From Schaalia odontolytica (GTDB taxonomy: Bacteria; Actinomycetota; Actinomycetes; Actinomycetales; Actinomycetaceae): a stretch of 64,000 bases of DNA. The position numbers and the translations under genes were made by a program. This document shows, one piece after another, positions 1 to 8,546 of this stretch. Position 1 is the first letter of the stretch. Every line of letters begins with the position of its first letter. A model generated the notes under the pieces. It had not been told where the DNA came from. It did no database searches and saw only the letters and a program-made list of their open reading frames with translations. The stretch is from positions 372,001-436,000 of the forward strand of contig NZ_CP046315.1 in the NCBI RefSeq assembly GCF_009730335.1. Direction: 5' to 3'.

Positions 1-2
1 CG

Positions 3-740
3 GCCACGATGACCGCACGCACCGACGCCGACCACGGCGCCGTCGAATTTGACTTCGTCACTCTCCTGCCCGAGGGCCACCCCGCGATGGTGCGTCCCGA
101 CGGCCGCATCCTCGTTGCGCTGCAGACCCGCTCGAACTCCGCGGACCTCAGCCACGACGCGGGTGCCGCGCTGCTCGCGGCCATCGCTGCGAAGGAAGCG
201 GGCGACGAGGGCGTCATCTCGATCGACGTGCGCGAGCCGTCCGAGCGTCTCCAGGACATTGTCGACGTCGACAGCTTCACGGATATGAAGCTCGAGGAGG
301 ACTTCTCCTTCTGGTTCGACCCGGCCGAGGAGATCGACGACCAGACGCGTCGCGCCCTCGAACAGAACCGCGACGAGATCATCCCGACCGAGCCCGTGCC
401 CGGCGTCCCCGGCGCGTACTGGTGCGAGATGAACCGTAACTTCGTGCGTTTCCTGACGAATAACGACGAGACCAAGCTGTTCGACGCGCTCGCCCGTCTG
501 GCCGCGCGCGGCGAGGCCAACGTCGGCGAGGGTTCCCGCTACGTGGGTTCCTTCCGTGCGTGCGGCCTGATCGTCCCGGTCTTCGAGCTGCCCGAGGGTG
601 CCAGCGCGGCCGACGTCGCGCCCGGCACGCAGGCCCTTGCCAAGGCCCTCAAGGAGGCCCTCAAGGTCACCGAACGCCTGGATGACAAGGAGCGCCGCGC
701 ACGTCAGGGCCTCGTTTCCCGAGCTGTGACGATTCGCTGA
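3..740 (+). CDS. DUF5926 family protein, 5' end cut by window
   Basis: The reading frame is open from the first bases of the window, so the N-terminus lies outside; an ATG at 9 is in frame but is unlikely to be the true start. The visible part resembles the actinobacterial DUF5926 family, whose members carry a basic N-terminus of about 60 residues that is missing here. Family-like stretches are PDGRILVALQTRSNSADLSH near the start and a C-terminal region with GSFRACGLIVPVFELP. No catalytic motif or membrane segment is seen and the function is unknown. The glycosyltransferase gene that follows is a common neighbour of this family in actinobacteria. Confidence is good for the family and nil for a role. 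Confidence 0.7.
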   Translation, partial: ATMTARTDADHGAVEFDFVTLLPEGHPAMVRPDGRILVALQTRSNSADLSHDAGAALLAAIAAKEAGDEGVISIDVREPSERLQDIVDVDSFTDMKLEEDFSFWFDPAEEIDDQTRRALEQNRDEIIPTEPVPGVPGAYWCEMNRNFVRFLTNNDETKLFDALARLAARGEANVGEGSRYVGSFRACGLIVPVFELPEGASAADVAPGTQALAKALKEALKVTERLDDKERRARQGLVSRAVTIR

Positions 741-750
741 GGATAATTTT

Positions 751-769
751 ACCTATCGTTTAGATAGGT
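751..769 (+). terminator. Small hairpin after the DUF5926 gene
   Basis: ACCTATC and GATAGGT form a perfect 7-bp stem around a 5-base loop, 10 bases after the stop codon, with T-rich sequence on both sides (TTTT before, TTTGT after). It is a plausible weak intrinsic terminator. Confidence 0.4.
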
Positions 770-781
770 TTGTCGCTCACA

Positions 782-821
782 TTACGGGCGGCGGGACGCG
801 ATCGCGCCCCGCCGCCCGTAA
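782..821 (+). terminator. Strong GC hairpin before the GT2 gene
   Basis: Bases 782-795 and 808-821 are a perfect 14-bp inverted repeat, and the loop contains GCGATCGC. There is no T-tract. The right arm ends 10 bases before the GTG start of the next gene and overlaps the candidate -10 box TAAACT, so it either terminates upstream transcription or separates a new transcript from it. Confidence 0.5.
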
Positions 822-824
822 ACT
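819..824 (+). promoter_or_regulatory. Candidate -10 box for a leaderless GT2 transcript
   Basis: TAAACT (TANNNT class) ends seven bases before the GTG at 832. No Shine-Dalgarno sequence is present, which fits the leaderless arrangement common in actinobacteria. No -35 box is obvious. Confidence 0.4.
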
Positions 825-831
825 GTTAGTC

Positions 832-1680
832 GTGAACTATCCCGCCGGATCTCGAGGTTCCCAGCCGCAGCGAGTCGCCGCCGTCATCGCTGCGCACAAC
901 GTCGGACGCGCCGTCGCGGCCACCGTGCGCGCATGCCGCGCCATACCCAGCGTTGACCTCCTCATTGTTGTCGACGATGGTTCTACGGACGACACCGGCC
1001 GCGCCGCCCGTGCCGCAGGCGCCGTCGTCGTGCGCCACTCCGTTGAACGCGGGCGCGCCTCGGCCATCGAGACCGGCGTGAAGGTTGCCGCCATGCGCGA
1101 CCGCCCCGACGGGCCGCCCCGCCACATCCTGCTGCTCTCTCCTGACCTCGGCGACTCCGCGGTCGAGGCCACCGCCCTCGTTGAAGCCGTTTTCGCCCGC
1201 CAGGCCGACATGGCGATCGCCGTCCCGGCGACGGGTCGCGAGTACTCGGGCTACGGGCCGGGCGTCGCCCGCCGCCTCATCCGCCGCAAGACCGGCTGGA
1301 ACTGCCACTACCCGCTCAGCTACCAGCGCTGCCTGACGCGCGAGGCGATCGATGCGGCCATGCCGTTCAGCGGCCGCTATGTGCTCGAGGCGTCCACGAC
1401 GATCAACGTTCTGCGCGCGGGGCTCTCCGTCATGGAGGTCCCCTGCAACTTCGCGCACTCGGGCGCGGACCGCTCGCTCGGCTCGCTCAACCGCCCGGCA
1501 CGCATGTTCGATGCCGTGCGCGCCACGGTTAGCCAGCTCTTCCACTCCGACGCGCGCTCGAAGCGCCGCGCCGACCATGAACAGGGGATCGGCGTGCCCT
1601 ACCCGGCCCCCGCCTCGGCCCGCGACGAGGCGGAGGCCTCTGATCCTTCCGACGCGCGCCGCACGGAGATGGTCGGGTGA
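832..1680 (+). CDS. Glycosyltransferase family 2
   Basis: This is a 282-residue GT-A fold glycosyltransferase that should transfer a sugar from a nucleotide- or lipid-linked donor, probably at the inner face of the membrane. The N-terminal core VAAVIAAHN is followed by the nucleotide-binding motif DDGSTDDT at residues 48-55, and a GRASAIETG loop is typical of GT2. There is no transmembrane segment. The GTG start at 832 is chosen because it lies just downstream of the hairpin and -10 box; a later start would damage the Rossmann strand. Its end overlaps the DUF2079 membrane protein by 4 bp (GTGA), so the two are translationally coupled and may work on the same cell-envelope glycan. The acceptor is unknown. 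Confidence 0.85.
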   Translation: MNYPAGSRGSQPQRVAAVIAAHNVGRAVAATVRACRAIPSVDLLIVVDDGSTDDTGRAARAAGAVVVRHSVERGRASAIETGVKVAAMRDRPDGPPRHILLLSPDLGDSAVEATALVEAVFARQADMAIAVPATGREYSGYGPGVARRLIRRKTGWNCHYPLSYQRCLTREAIDAAMPFSGRYVLEASTTINVLRAGLSVMEVPCNFAHSGADRSLGSLNRPARMFDAVRATVSQLFHSDARSKRRADHEQGIGVPYPAPASARDEAEASDPSDARRTEMVG

Positions 1681-3179
1681 AGGGCCCGGATCGATTAGCC
1701 GTCGGTCGCTTCATCGCGACCTGGTGGCTACCAGCCGTCATTGCGTGCGCCGTCGGCGCGCTCTACGTCTGCTATTCGGTGGCGCAGTGGCGCGCGCTCG
1801 TCGCCCCCTCCTGGGACCTGGGCATCTTCGCCGAGGCCGTCCAGGCATACTCGCGCTTCGAAGCACCCATCGTCCCCATCAAGGGGCCGGGCTACAACCT
1901 GCTGGGCGATCACTTCCACCCGATCCTGGCGCTCCTGGGACCGATCTTTCGTCTCTTCCCCTCGGCGCTGACCCTCCTCGTCGTCCAGGACCTGCTGATC
2001 GCCGCGTCGGTCCTGCCGATCGCGCGCCTCGCGCAGCGCCTCCTCGGCCGAGGCGGTGCCCTCCTCGTTGGGCTTGCCTACGGGCTGGGGTGGGGGTTGC
2101 AGGGAGCGGTCGGTGCCCAGTTCCACGAGGTCTGTATGGCCGTCCCGCTGCTGGCGTTCGGGGGTGTCGCCTTCGTCGAGCGGCGCTGGGGTGCGTGTAT
2201 GGTGTGGCTGGCGCCCCTCGTCCTTGTCAAGGAGGATCTCGGGCTGACGGTCTTTGTTGCTGGCCTCGCTCTCGCGTGGCGGCGGCGAGGTGAAGGGCGT
2301 TCCGGTGTCCTGCGCTCGATAGCGTACGCTCTGTTCGGCATCGTCGCGTTTGTTCTGACAGTGAAGGTGTTGCTCCCGATGATGAATCCTGCGGGCACGT
2401 GGGCCTACTCCCTCGACGGTTCCGCCACCGGGGCGGGCACGCCGACCGGTGGAACCACCGCCGCGCGCGACATCCCCTCCCTGTGGGACATCCTGACAAC
2501 CCCATCTGTCAAGCTCGTGACCCTCATTGTCCTGGCCGCCGGCGCAGGCTTCGTGGGCACTGCCTCGCCGTGGTTCGCGCTGGTGGCGCCGACGCTCGCG
2601 TGGCGCTTCGCTGGCTCGGTGGAGAGCTACTACGGCTGGGACTCGTGGCATTACAACGCTGTCCTCGTTCCCATCGCGGCGTGCTCGCTGCTCGACGTCA
2701 TCGACCAGTGGCTCGCGCCCGAGCGCGCCGACGCCGAGACCGACGCGGACGCTGAGGACGAGGCCACGGCCTCGTCGAATCTGGGCTGGCGCGTGGCGGC
2801 CTGGGCGGTGGCGTGCGTGCCCGCTGCGTCGTTGGCTCTCACGGCCTCGTCGCTGCCGCTGTGGCACCTGCCTGACCTGAAGGAGGATCCGCGCATGGCT
2901 GCCGCCCTCGGCGCGCTCGACGCGGTGCCCGAGGGGGTGAGCGTCGAAACCGACACGACGCTGCTCGCGCGCCTCGTGCCCGGGCGCGAGGTTTACTGGG
3001 TGGGAACCACTGGCAGCATGGATACCCCTCCGGAGTATGTCGTCATCGACGCGCGCTCCTACGCGTGGGGGGACCAGCAGGTCGACGCAGAGTCGTGGGG
3101 GAGCGCCGCGCACCCCGGCCACTCCTACGAGACCGTCTACGCCAAGCAGGGCTTCCGCGTCGTAAGGCGTACCTCGTAA
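1677..3179 (+). CDS. DUF2079 polytopic membrane protein
   Basis: A 500-residue integral membrane protein with roughly ten hydrophobic segments. The N-terminal part carries the DUF2079 hallmarks SWDLGIFAEAV (about residue 43) and GDHFHPIL (about residue 76). The family is related to GT-C type lipid-linked glycosyltransferases, but its reaction is not established. The GTG start overlaps the stop of the preceding GT2 gene, so a paired role in envelope glycosylation is likely. The stop codon lies inside a 16-bp sequence (3171-3186) that recurs at 8574, at the other end of the adjacent island. Confidence 0.75.
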   Translation: MKGPDRLAVGRFIATWWLPAVIACAVGALYVCYSVAQWRALVAPSWDLGIFAEAVQAYSRFEAPIVPIKGPGYNLLGDHFHPILALLGPIFRLFPSALTLLVVQDLLIAASVLPIARLAQRLLGRGGALLVGLAYGLGWGLQGAVGAQFHEVCMAVPLLAFGGVAFVERRWGACMVWLAPLVLVKEDLGLTVFVAGLALAWRRRGEGRSGVLRSIAYALFGIVAFVLTVKVLLPMMNPAGTWAYSLDGSATGAGTPTGGTTAARDIPSLWDILTTPSVKLVTLIVLAAGAGFVGTASPWFALVAPTLAWRFAGSVESYYGWDSWHYNAVLVPIAACSLLDVIDQWLAPERADAETDADAEDEATASSNLGWRVAAWAVACVPAASLALTASSLPLWHLPDLKEDPRMAAALGALDAVPEGVSVETDTTLLARLVPGREVYWVGTTGSMDTPPEYVVIDARSYAWGDQQVDAESWGSAAHPGHSYETVYAKQGFRVVRRTS

Positions 3180-3186
3180 TACGACA
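3171..3186 (+). repeat. Left copy of 16-bp direct repeat flanking the island
   Basis: ACCTCGTAATACGACA includes the last two codons and the stop of the DUF2079 gene. The identical 16-mer occurs at 8574-8589, and 21 of 24 bases match if the comparison is extended rightward. The two copies enclose the lipoprotein, type VII-like and protease genes. Confidence 0.6.
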
Positions 3187-3388
3187 GGTGTTGCACGGTA
3201 GCGTTGCCCGCGACCTGGTCTCGACGCGCGCGACTACTGTGCGTTACGCGGGCACGGGGAGTCCCTTGCGAAAAGTTGTCGCTGGCCAACGACGTGCCTT
3301 TCATGTGGTTGGATCCCGGGATTAATAACGGCTTTATTGCAGTTAGTCGGCGTCGTGTGCGTACAGCCACGGCATCCCATTTCTCGCA

Positions 3389-3394
3389 TACAAT
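3389..3394 (+). promoter_or_regulatory. -10 box upstream of lipoprotein gene
   Basis: TACAAT lies 29 bases before the ATG at 3424, leaving room for a short leader with an AGTAGGGA ribosome site. No convincing -35 hexamer is seen. The rest of the 244-base intergenic region 3180-3423 shows nothing I can assign. Confidence 0.45.
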
Positions 3395-3423
3395 GATGAG
3401 TTAGTCTGAAAGTAGGGAAAAAT

Positions 3424-3966
3424 ATGTCCTCTCTCGTGCCTCGTCGCGCATGTGCGGCCACCTCGTCCCTGCTGCTCGCTGCCGTCGCGCTGTCGGGCTG
3501 CTCCCTCTTCGGTGGCGGTGGGTCTAAGTCCACCGATATCAGCAAGCTGCCCAACATTCCTCAGGGGCAGAAGCAGCAGCTGGTCCAGCAGATGCAGTCC
3601 GCGTCTGGCGATCAGAAGAAGCAGATCGCCGCGAAGGCTGTCGCCTTGAACAACATGGTCGGCGCGCAGCTGGTGGGCGTGGAGCCCAGCCTGATTGCTT
3701 CCCAGCAGTTCAAGCTGGATCCCAAGGGTCAGACCGTGGTCAACAAGAACGACATGGTGTACCAGATGATGTCGGCCACCGACTTTTGGCGGCTGGGCAA
3801 TGACACCTACGACCTGTGCGTGGAGCAGAACTGTGAGTACTACTCGTCCTGGACTGTGGACGTGGAGGGTTCCGGCTCTGACCTGACCTACGTGTGGACT
3901 CTCAAAATTGAGGGCCCCGACCAGCCTGACAAGCCGCTGGTCCGCCGCTTCAAGGTCGCCAAGTAA
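3424..3966 (+). CDS. Secreted lipoprotein, first gene of the type VII-like island
   Basis: A 180-residue lipoprotein. The signal peptide has an arginine-containing n-region (PRRACAATSS), a hydrophobic core and the lipobox LSGC, so the mature protein starts at a lipid-modified Cys followed by a Gly/Ser linker. A lysine- and glutamine-rich region follows, then a domain with YDLCVEQNCEYYSSW whose two Cys could pair. The C-terminal half looks beta-rich and ends RRFKVAK. I recognise no family. It sits 57 bases upstream of the helical protein/PPE-like/protease genes on the same strand, so it is probably co-transcribed and may act at the cell surface with them. The minus-strand copy of the module has no such lipoprotein. 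Confidence 0.8.
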   Translation: MSSLVPRRACAATSSLLLAAVALSGCSLFGGGGSKSTDISKLPNIPQGQKQQLVQQMQSASGDQKKQIAAKAVALNNMVGAQLVGVEPSLIASQQFKLDPKGQTVVNKNDMVYQMMSATDFWRLGNDTYDLCVEQNCEYYSSWTVDVEGSGSDLTYVWTLKIEGPDQPDKPLVRRFKVAK

Positions 3967-4023
3967 GCAACCGGGCGCATTGCAGCGCTCTTTTATCTTC
4001 CATCGACAATTTAGGAGCCAACA

Positions 4024-4551
4024 ATGACCGGAAACCCTGATCTTGAATATGACCACGAGCGCCAGACAGTAGCTGCGCCGAAGGTTGTCGAATCTTGGGG
4101 CGCCATGACAGGTTCGCGAAAGTGCACGTCTGCTCTGGGATCCGCGCAGACGTCCACTTTCTGGGGACATGAAGAAGGGCCAACAGCCGTGCGGATCCGT
4201 TCCGCTGACATGTTTGATGCTGTTTCCGAGCTACTCAATCGTGAGACGGCGATGCTTAAGGACTTTGAGGAAAAGATGCACGCTGCCATGACTCGTTTCA
4301 CGGGTGCAGAATACGAGAACGCGCTGGGCTTCAAGGAAACGCAGGCTGATATGGAAGCTCAGTCAATTCGCTCAAAGGAACAGGACGAATATACGGCTCT
4401 ACTCCATAGGATCGGTTTGACATTGGAAGATGTCATTCACCTGCCTGTCGACTCTGGTACCTCTACGACTGTGCCCCAGTCATCTTCCGGCGGTGCGGGA
4501 GCTTCGACCGGCAGCGGTCCAGCCACTCAGCCGAGCCAGAAGAAGATCTGA
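4024..4551 (+). CDS. Small helical protein of type VII-like module
   Basis: A 175-residue protein with no signal peptide. The ATG follows an AGGAG site. The centre (about residues 60-130) is predicted helical and charged, as in WXG100-superfamily proteins; the last 40 residues are a Ser/Gly/Thr/Pro-rich disordered tail. Its counterpart in the second module (53468-53939, minus strand) has the same position, a similar start (MADVAFDSNKHAQT against MTGNPDLEYDHERQT) and a similar low-complexity tail. The following gene encodes a PPE-like protein, so a chaperone-like or co-secreted partner role is likely, by analogy with EsxB/PE proteins. No W-x-G motif is obvious, so family membership is an inference. 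Confidence 0.7.
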   Translation: MTGNPDLEYDHERQTVAAPKVVESWGAMTGSRKCTSALGSAQTSTFWGHEEGPTAVRIRSADMFDAVSELLNRETAMLKDFEEKMHAAMTRFTGAEYENALGFKETQADMEAQSIRSKEQDEYTALLHRIGLTLEDVIHLPVDSGTSTTVPQSSSGGAGASTGSGPATQPSQKKI

Positions 4552-4584
4552 ACTAACGAATAGCTTTTTGAAGGGAGTATTAGC

Positions 4585-6097
4585 ATGGTTTCATCACCGA
4601 TGTACGAACGTCTCAAAACCTTCATGGAGGCTGCCCGCGCCAATAAGGGACTGGAGGCGCGGGATAAGGATCATGCCAGGGCCTTGGAATACTTCGACGA
4701 CGCTGTCGAACTCCTCCGCTCCTATCGAGACGGCCATGGCTTTACCGGTGCAACCGGTACCGCCATGGACCGCTGGGTTGACGCATCTGTCCAGCGAATT
4801 ACGAAGTACCGAGAGGCATACGAGCGTGGCTTTAGGAGCTACTCGAATGGTCGTGGCGTCATGGCGACTGCACTTGCCGAGAGTGAGAAGATTTCCGCAG
4901 ACCTCATTGACGCAGAGACTGAAGCAATGCGCGACGACTTGGTCGTCGCGGTTCCCGACAGTGAGCCCGGCCCGGGTATCCGCGCCATGGGCAAGCTCTT
5001 CACTACGGGCGCAGCATACGTGGAGGCTGTCGAAGCCCAGGCCAATGCACAGCGCGAAGCCGCTGCGGAGCGTATCCTCACGATGCTTAACTCCAGTACT
5101 AAGGCAATTAGCGTGGAGATGGAGGGACGGTCTAATTCTGTAGAATCCGGGAAAGGCCTGGAAGATTACGAAGAGGAAGAACGTCAGAAGGACAACAACT
5201 CCGGCGGTGGGGGAAGTAACGGCGGTGATAGCCATACTGCGGGCAGAGGGGCCGGTGGCTGGGGGTACAGTAGCGATGACGACTTCGGCCGCGCGAAGGA
5301 TCGCAGCTCTACATCTGGGAATTACCCCGGAGGTTTCGACCAGCCGTGGTGGAGCGAGGCCGACGCGGCAGCAGCCCGTAGCCGCATTGTGTCTTCGGGC
5401 GCCGTGGAGACGCGCGAGCTTCCCTACGGAGAGCTCGGCTCGCGTACCAACCCCATCACGGATCCCCAGGAGCTGATGAGCAGGGATCTGCTGCACACGC
5501 GCGTCAACGGCACCACCTACCGCAACGGTGTCGTTAGCGGCCACACCCCGGCACCCCCCCGCAGATGTGGATCACCCACTGTGGCGCCTCAACGGCGGTG
5601 CTGCCTCCGACGCGAGCGCCGCAGGCCGGCTCGGTGGAGCCGGCGCGCTCGGTGCGGGTGCACTCGGTGTGCGCGGCGCTGCCCAGATGGGTACCAACGG
5701 AGCTGCAGGAGGGCTGGCCGGCATGCGTGGCATCACCGGTACGACCAACGGCCTGGGCGCCGCGGGTGCCTCCGCCCTCAAGGCCGGCTCCTACTCCGGT
5801 TCCGGCTTCGGCTCCTACACTCCCCCCGCGGGCGCAAATGGCGGCACTTCTGGTGCTGGAGGTGCTGCGGGCAGAGGTTCTGGTGGATTCATGGGCACCG
5901 GAGCCGGCGCTGGTGCTGGGGCTGGCAAGGAAGACAAGAAGCGTCGCAGGCGCCAGTACATGGCCTTCAAGTTCGAGGACGACGAGGACGCGCTGCCCGC
6001 AGGTTACGTGAATCCCCTGTCTCAGACTTACGGCTCGGATACGGATATTGCGCCGGCGAGGCGTACGGACGACGGATGGGACCCCCGCCAGTGGTGA
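4585..6097 (+). pseudogene. PPE-like type VII substrate, frameshifted at a C7 tract
   Basis: Reading 4585-5560 in one frame and 5561-6097 in the next gives a protein of about 503 residues that matches the intact 515-residue minus-strand gene at 51894-53441 along its length. The N-terminal 180 residues are helical (GFTGATGTAMDRWVDASVQR, AYVEAVEAQANAQREAAAE). The middle is acidic and Gly/Ser-rich, then comes a Gly/Ala-rich stretch, and the end is FEDDEDALP...GYVNPLSQTYGSD...DDGWDPRQW. One C must be removed from the seven at 5554-5560 to join the frames. As sequenced, the first frame stays open into the downstream protease and gives a 909-residue fusion. This may be phase variation, decay, programmed frameshifting or a sequencing error. 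Confidence 0.75.
5554..5560 (+). repeat. Homopolymer C7 tract at the frame break
   Basis: Seven consecutive C follow GGCA in the codons for GHTPAPP. The intact paralogue has a sequence encoding GHTPASPVDRDHPLW at this point. Removing one C restores GHTPAPPADVDHPLW, so the tract length decides whether two proteins or one fusion is made. Confidence 0.7.
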
Positions 6098-7314
6098 ACT
6101 TTTTCTCTCACGCTACGCTCCGTTCTCACTTCGGTTGCGAGGGGAGGGTGAGGCGCGCCGCGCGCGCCCTGACCACCGCCGCCTCCGCACTCGCGCTGGC
6201 CACAGGAGTCCTCACCCTGGCTCCGGCGCCCACGCAAGCGGACGACGCGGTGCCTTCGCAGGAATATTTTTCTTACTACTACCTGGACTCTGCTCGCGAG
6301 AAGGGCTTCACGGGTAAGGGGGTGACCATCGCCCTCATTGATGGCCCTGTCAACACTAGTGCCCCGGCCCTCAAGGGTGCCAAGATTACGGACAAGAGTC
6401 GATGCACCATCGAGGCTTCCCCGGAAAATGCGCGTCATGGTACGGATATGGCGACCATTCTGGTCTCTCCCTACACCGGTGTGGCGCCTGACGCGACTTT
6501 GTACACGTACCAAGTTTCGAACCTGACTTCGGTGTCGGGCGGAAGCTGTGACACGAGTACTGGTCGGCTTGATACCTTTGGGAAGCTCATCAATCAGGCT
6601 GTCGAGGACGGGGCCCAGATTATTTCAATTTCCCAGAGTGATCAGGATGGAACTGCTGAACTCAAGTGGGCCATTGCGAACGCGATCAGCAGGGGCGTCA
6701 TCATTGTCAATTCCGCTGGAAATGGTGCCAGTGACGACAATGTGACGCACATAGGCAGGTTCTCTGGGGTCGTTGGTGTGTCCGCGATTAACGCCGACGG
6801 TACGTTCGCGTCATACTCCTCCTGGGGTGATGGTGTGGTTACCACTGCTCTCGGGGGTCCGTACAACACCTACGATGTGAACACTGGCGCACCGACGACG
6901 GTCAATGGATCATCAATCTCAGCCCCTATCGTGGCAGGCATCCTTGCTTTGACGCGTCAGAAGTGGCCTAACGCCACAACCAACCAGATTCTCCAACTCC
7001 TGGTTCACACAAGCTTGAACCCCAACCATGAGTGGAACAAATACACGGGGTATGGTGCTGCGTCTCTCGCTGACTTGATCAACACGGATCCGTCGCAGTA
7101 CCCGGACGAGAACCCCATCATTCAAAAGCCCAATGGCTCCAGTCCTACCGTTAAAGAGATTCAGGACTACACGGACGGAATCGCTTTTTCCTCATATCAA
7201 GGTGACTTCCCTTCGTCTTACGTTTACCGGGGTGTAGATGAAGGTGTCGTTTCCGTAGCAGTTGAGGGAATGGAACTTCACCTGGGAACGAGTCCGCGCT
7301 ACCACCGGAAGTGA
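6094..7314 (+). CDS. Subtilisin-family (S8) serine protease, mycosin-like, copy 1
   Basis: A 406-residue secreted protease. The GTG at 6094 overlaps the PPE-like stop (GTGA), exactly as in the minus-strand module. A signal peptide (RAARALTTAASALALATGVL) leads to DDAVP. The catalytic triad is intact: Asp83 in LIDGP, His115 in RHGTD and Ser274 in NGSSISAP, with the oxyanion loop SAGNG. Mycosins (MycP) are the S8 proteases of ESX systems and usually have a C-terminal membrane anchor; this protein has none and ends in HLGTSPRYHRK, a tail shared by all three S8 proteins here. It probably processes or stabilises the co-encoded helical proteins outside the membrane. With the C7 tract as sequenced, the frame is also continuous with the PPE-like N-terminus. 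Confidence 0.85.
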   Translation: MNFFSHATLRSHFGCEGRVRRAARALTTAASALALATGVLTLAPAPTQADDAVPSQEYFSYYYLDSAREKGFTGKGVTIALIDGPVNTSAPALKGAKITDKSRCTIEASPENARHGTDMATILVSPYTGVAPDATLYTYQVSNLTSVSGGSCDTSTGRLDTFGKLINQAVEDGAQIISISQSDQDGTAELKWAIANAISRGVIIVNSAGNGASDDNVTHIGRFSGVVGVSAINADGTFASYSSWGDGVVTTALGGPYNTYDVNTGAPTTVNGSSISAPIVAGILALTRQKWPNATTNQILQLLVHTSLNPNHEWNKYTGYGAASLADLINTDPSQYPDENPIIQKPNGSSPTVKEIQDYTDGIAFSSYQGDFPSSYVYRGVDEGVVSVAVEGMELHLGTSPRYHRK

Positions 7315-8546
7315 CCATGACATTCGCGCGATCAGACGCGCAGCTTGCGCTCCGTTCTCCCTTCGCCTTCGCGGGGAGGGCGGGGCGCGCCGCGCGCGCA
7401 CTGACCACCGCTGTTTCCGCACTGGCTCTGGCCGTTGGTGCCCTGACACTGGCGCCCACCCCGGCTTTTGCTGACGATGCGGTGCCGTCACAGGATTATT
7501 TCTCCTACTATCCCCTGGATACTGTACGCGCCAAGGGGTACACCGGCAAGGGTGTCACGATCGCAGCCATTGGCGGACCGGTTGATACGAGCGACCCTGC
7601 GCTCAAGGGGGCTAAGATCACCGACAAGAGCCGCTGCACGGTGGAGGCGACCCCCGATGGGAAACGTCATGGTACCGACATGGCGATCATCTTGGTTTCA
7701 CCCACGACCGGTGTGGCACCCGACGCGACCTTGTACACCTACCAGTCGTCGACTGTATCGACAACGTCGAACGGAACATGCAGCTCCGATGGTGGGCGGC
7801 TCAATACTTTCGCGAGCCTCATCAACCAGGCCGTTGAGGATGGTGCTCAGATCATTTCCGTCTCCCAAAGCGTCTCAGAGGACAGTCCTGAGCTGAAGTG
7901 GGCGATCGCCAACGCGATCAGCAAGGGCGTTATTATCGTTGCCTCTGCCGGCAACGGTGCCAGTGACGATAACGTGACGCACATAGGCAGGTTCTCTGGG
8001 GTCGTTGGTGTGTCCGCGATTAATGCCGACGGTACGTTCGCGTCATACTCCTCCTGGGGTGACGGCGTGGTCACAGCTGCTTTTGGTGGGCCCTTCAACA
8101 CTTTTGACCCTGCGACAAACCAGCCGCAAACGGTCAATGGGACATCTGTTTCTGCGCCGCTCGTGGCCGGCATGCTAGCTTTGACGCGTCAGAGGTGGCC
8201 TGAGGCCACTACCAACCAGATCCTCCAGCTCCTGGTTCGCACGGGCCTGAACCCCAATCACAATTGGGATCAATACACGGGCTATGGTGCGGCGGCTCTG
8301 GGGTCGTTGGTCAACACGGATCCGTCGCAGTACCCGGATGAGAACCCCATTATTCCAAAGCCTAATGGCTCTTCCCCCAGTGTCGATGAGATGCAGGACT
8401 ACATGGACGGGATCGCAGGGGCCACGCTGACAGATTCCTTTCCGTCGTCCTACGTCTATCGCGGAACAGACGAGGGAATCCTCTTGAGGGACAACAAGAC
8501 AATCACCGTCCACCTGGGAACGAGCCCGCGCTACCACCGGAAGTGA
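7311..8546 (+). CDS. S8 family pseudoprotease, tandem copy 2, catalytic Asp lost
   Basis: A 411-residue paralogue of the preceding protease, starting at a GTG that overlaps its stop. The signal peptide and domain order are the same. His120 (KRHGTD) and Ser279 (NGTSVSAP) are kept and the oxyanion AGNG is present, but the catalytic Asp is Gly88: copy 1 reads LIDGPVNTS and copy 2 reads AIGGPVDTS. The later Asp in PVD is the structural position, not the catalytic one. The protein is otherwise full length and ends HLGTSPRYHRK. A tandem duplication followed by loss of one triad residue suggests a binding or regulatory partner rather than an enzyme; residual activity cannot be excluded. It is coupled translationally to copy 1. 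Confidence 0.85.
   Translation: MTMTFARSDAQLALRSPFAFAGRAGRAARALTTAVSALALAVGALTLAPTPAFADDAVPSQDYFSYYPLDTVRAKGYTGKGVTIAAIGGPVDTSDPALKGAKITDKSRCTVEATPDGKRHGTDMAIILVSPTTGVAPDATLYTYQSSTVSTTSNGTCSSDGGRLNTFASLINQAVEDGAQIISVSQSVSEDSPELKWAIANAISKGVIIVASAGNGASDDNVTHIGRFSGVVGVSAINADGTFASYSSWGDGVVTAAFGGPFNTFDPATNQPQTVNGTSVSAPLVAGMLALTRQRWPEATTNQILQLLVRTGLNPNHNWDQYTGYGAAALGSLVNTDPSQYPDENPIIPKPNGSSPSVDEMQDYMDGIAGATLTDSFPSSYVYRGTDEGILLRDNKTITVHLGTSPRYHRK

Noticed and set aside
4585-7314. Single 909-residue gene
   Set aside because: The middle 180 codons are an Arg/Cys-rich out-of-frame reading of a region whose other frame matches the intact paralogue, and the protease has its own GTGA start, so two genes plus a frameshift is the default reading; the fusion is kept only as a possible alternative state.
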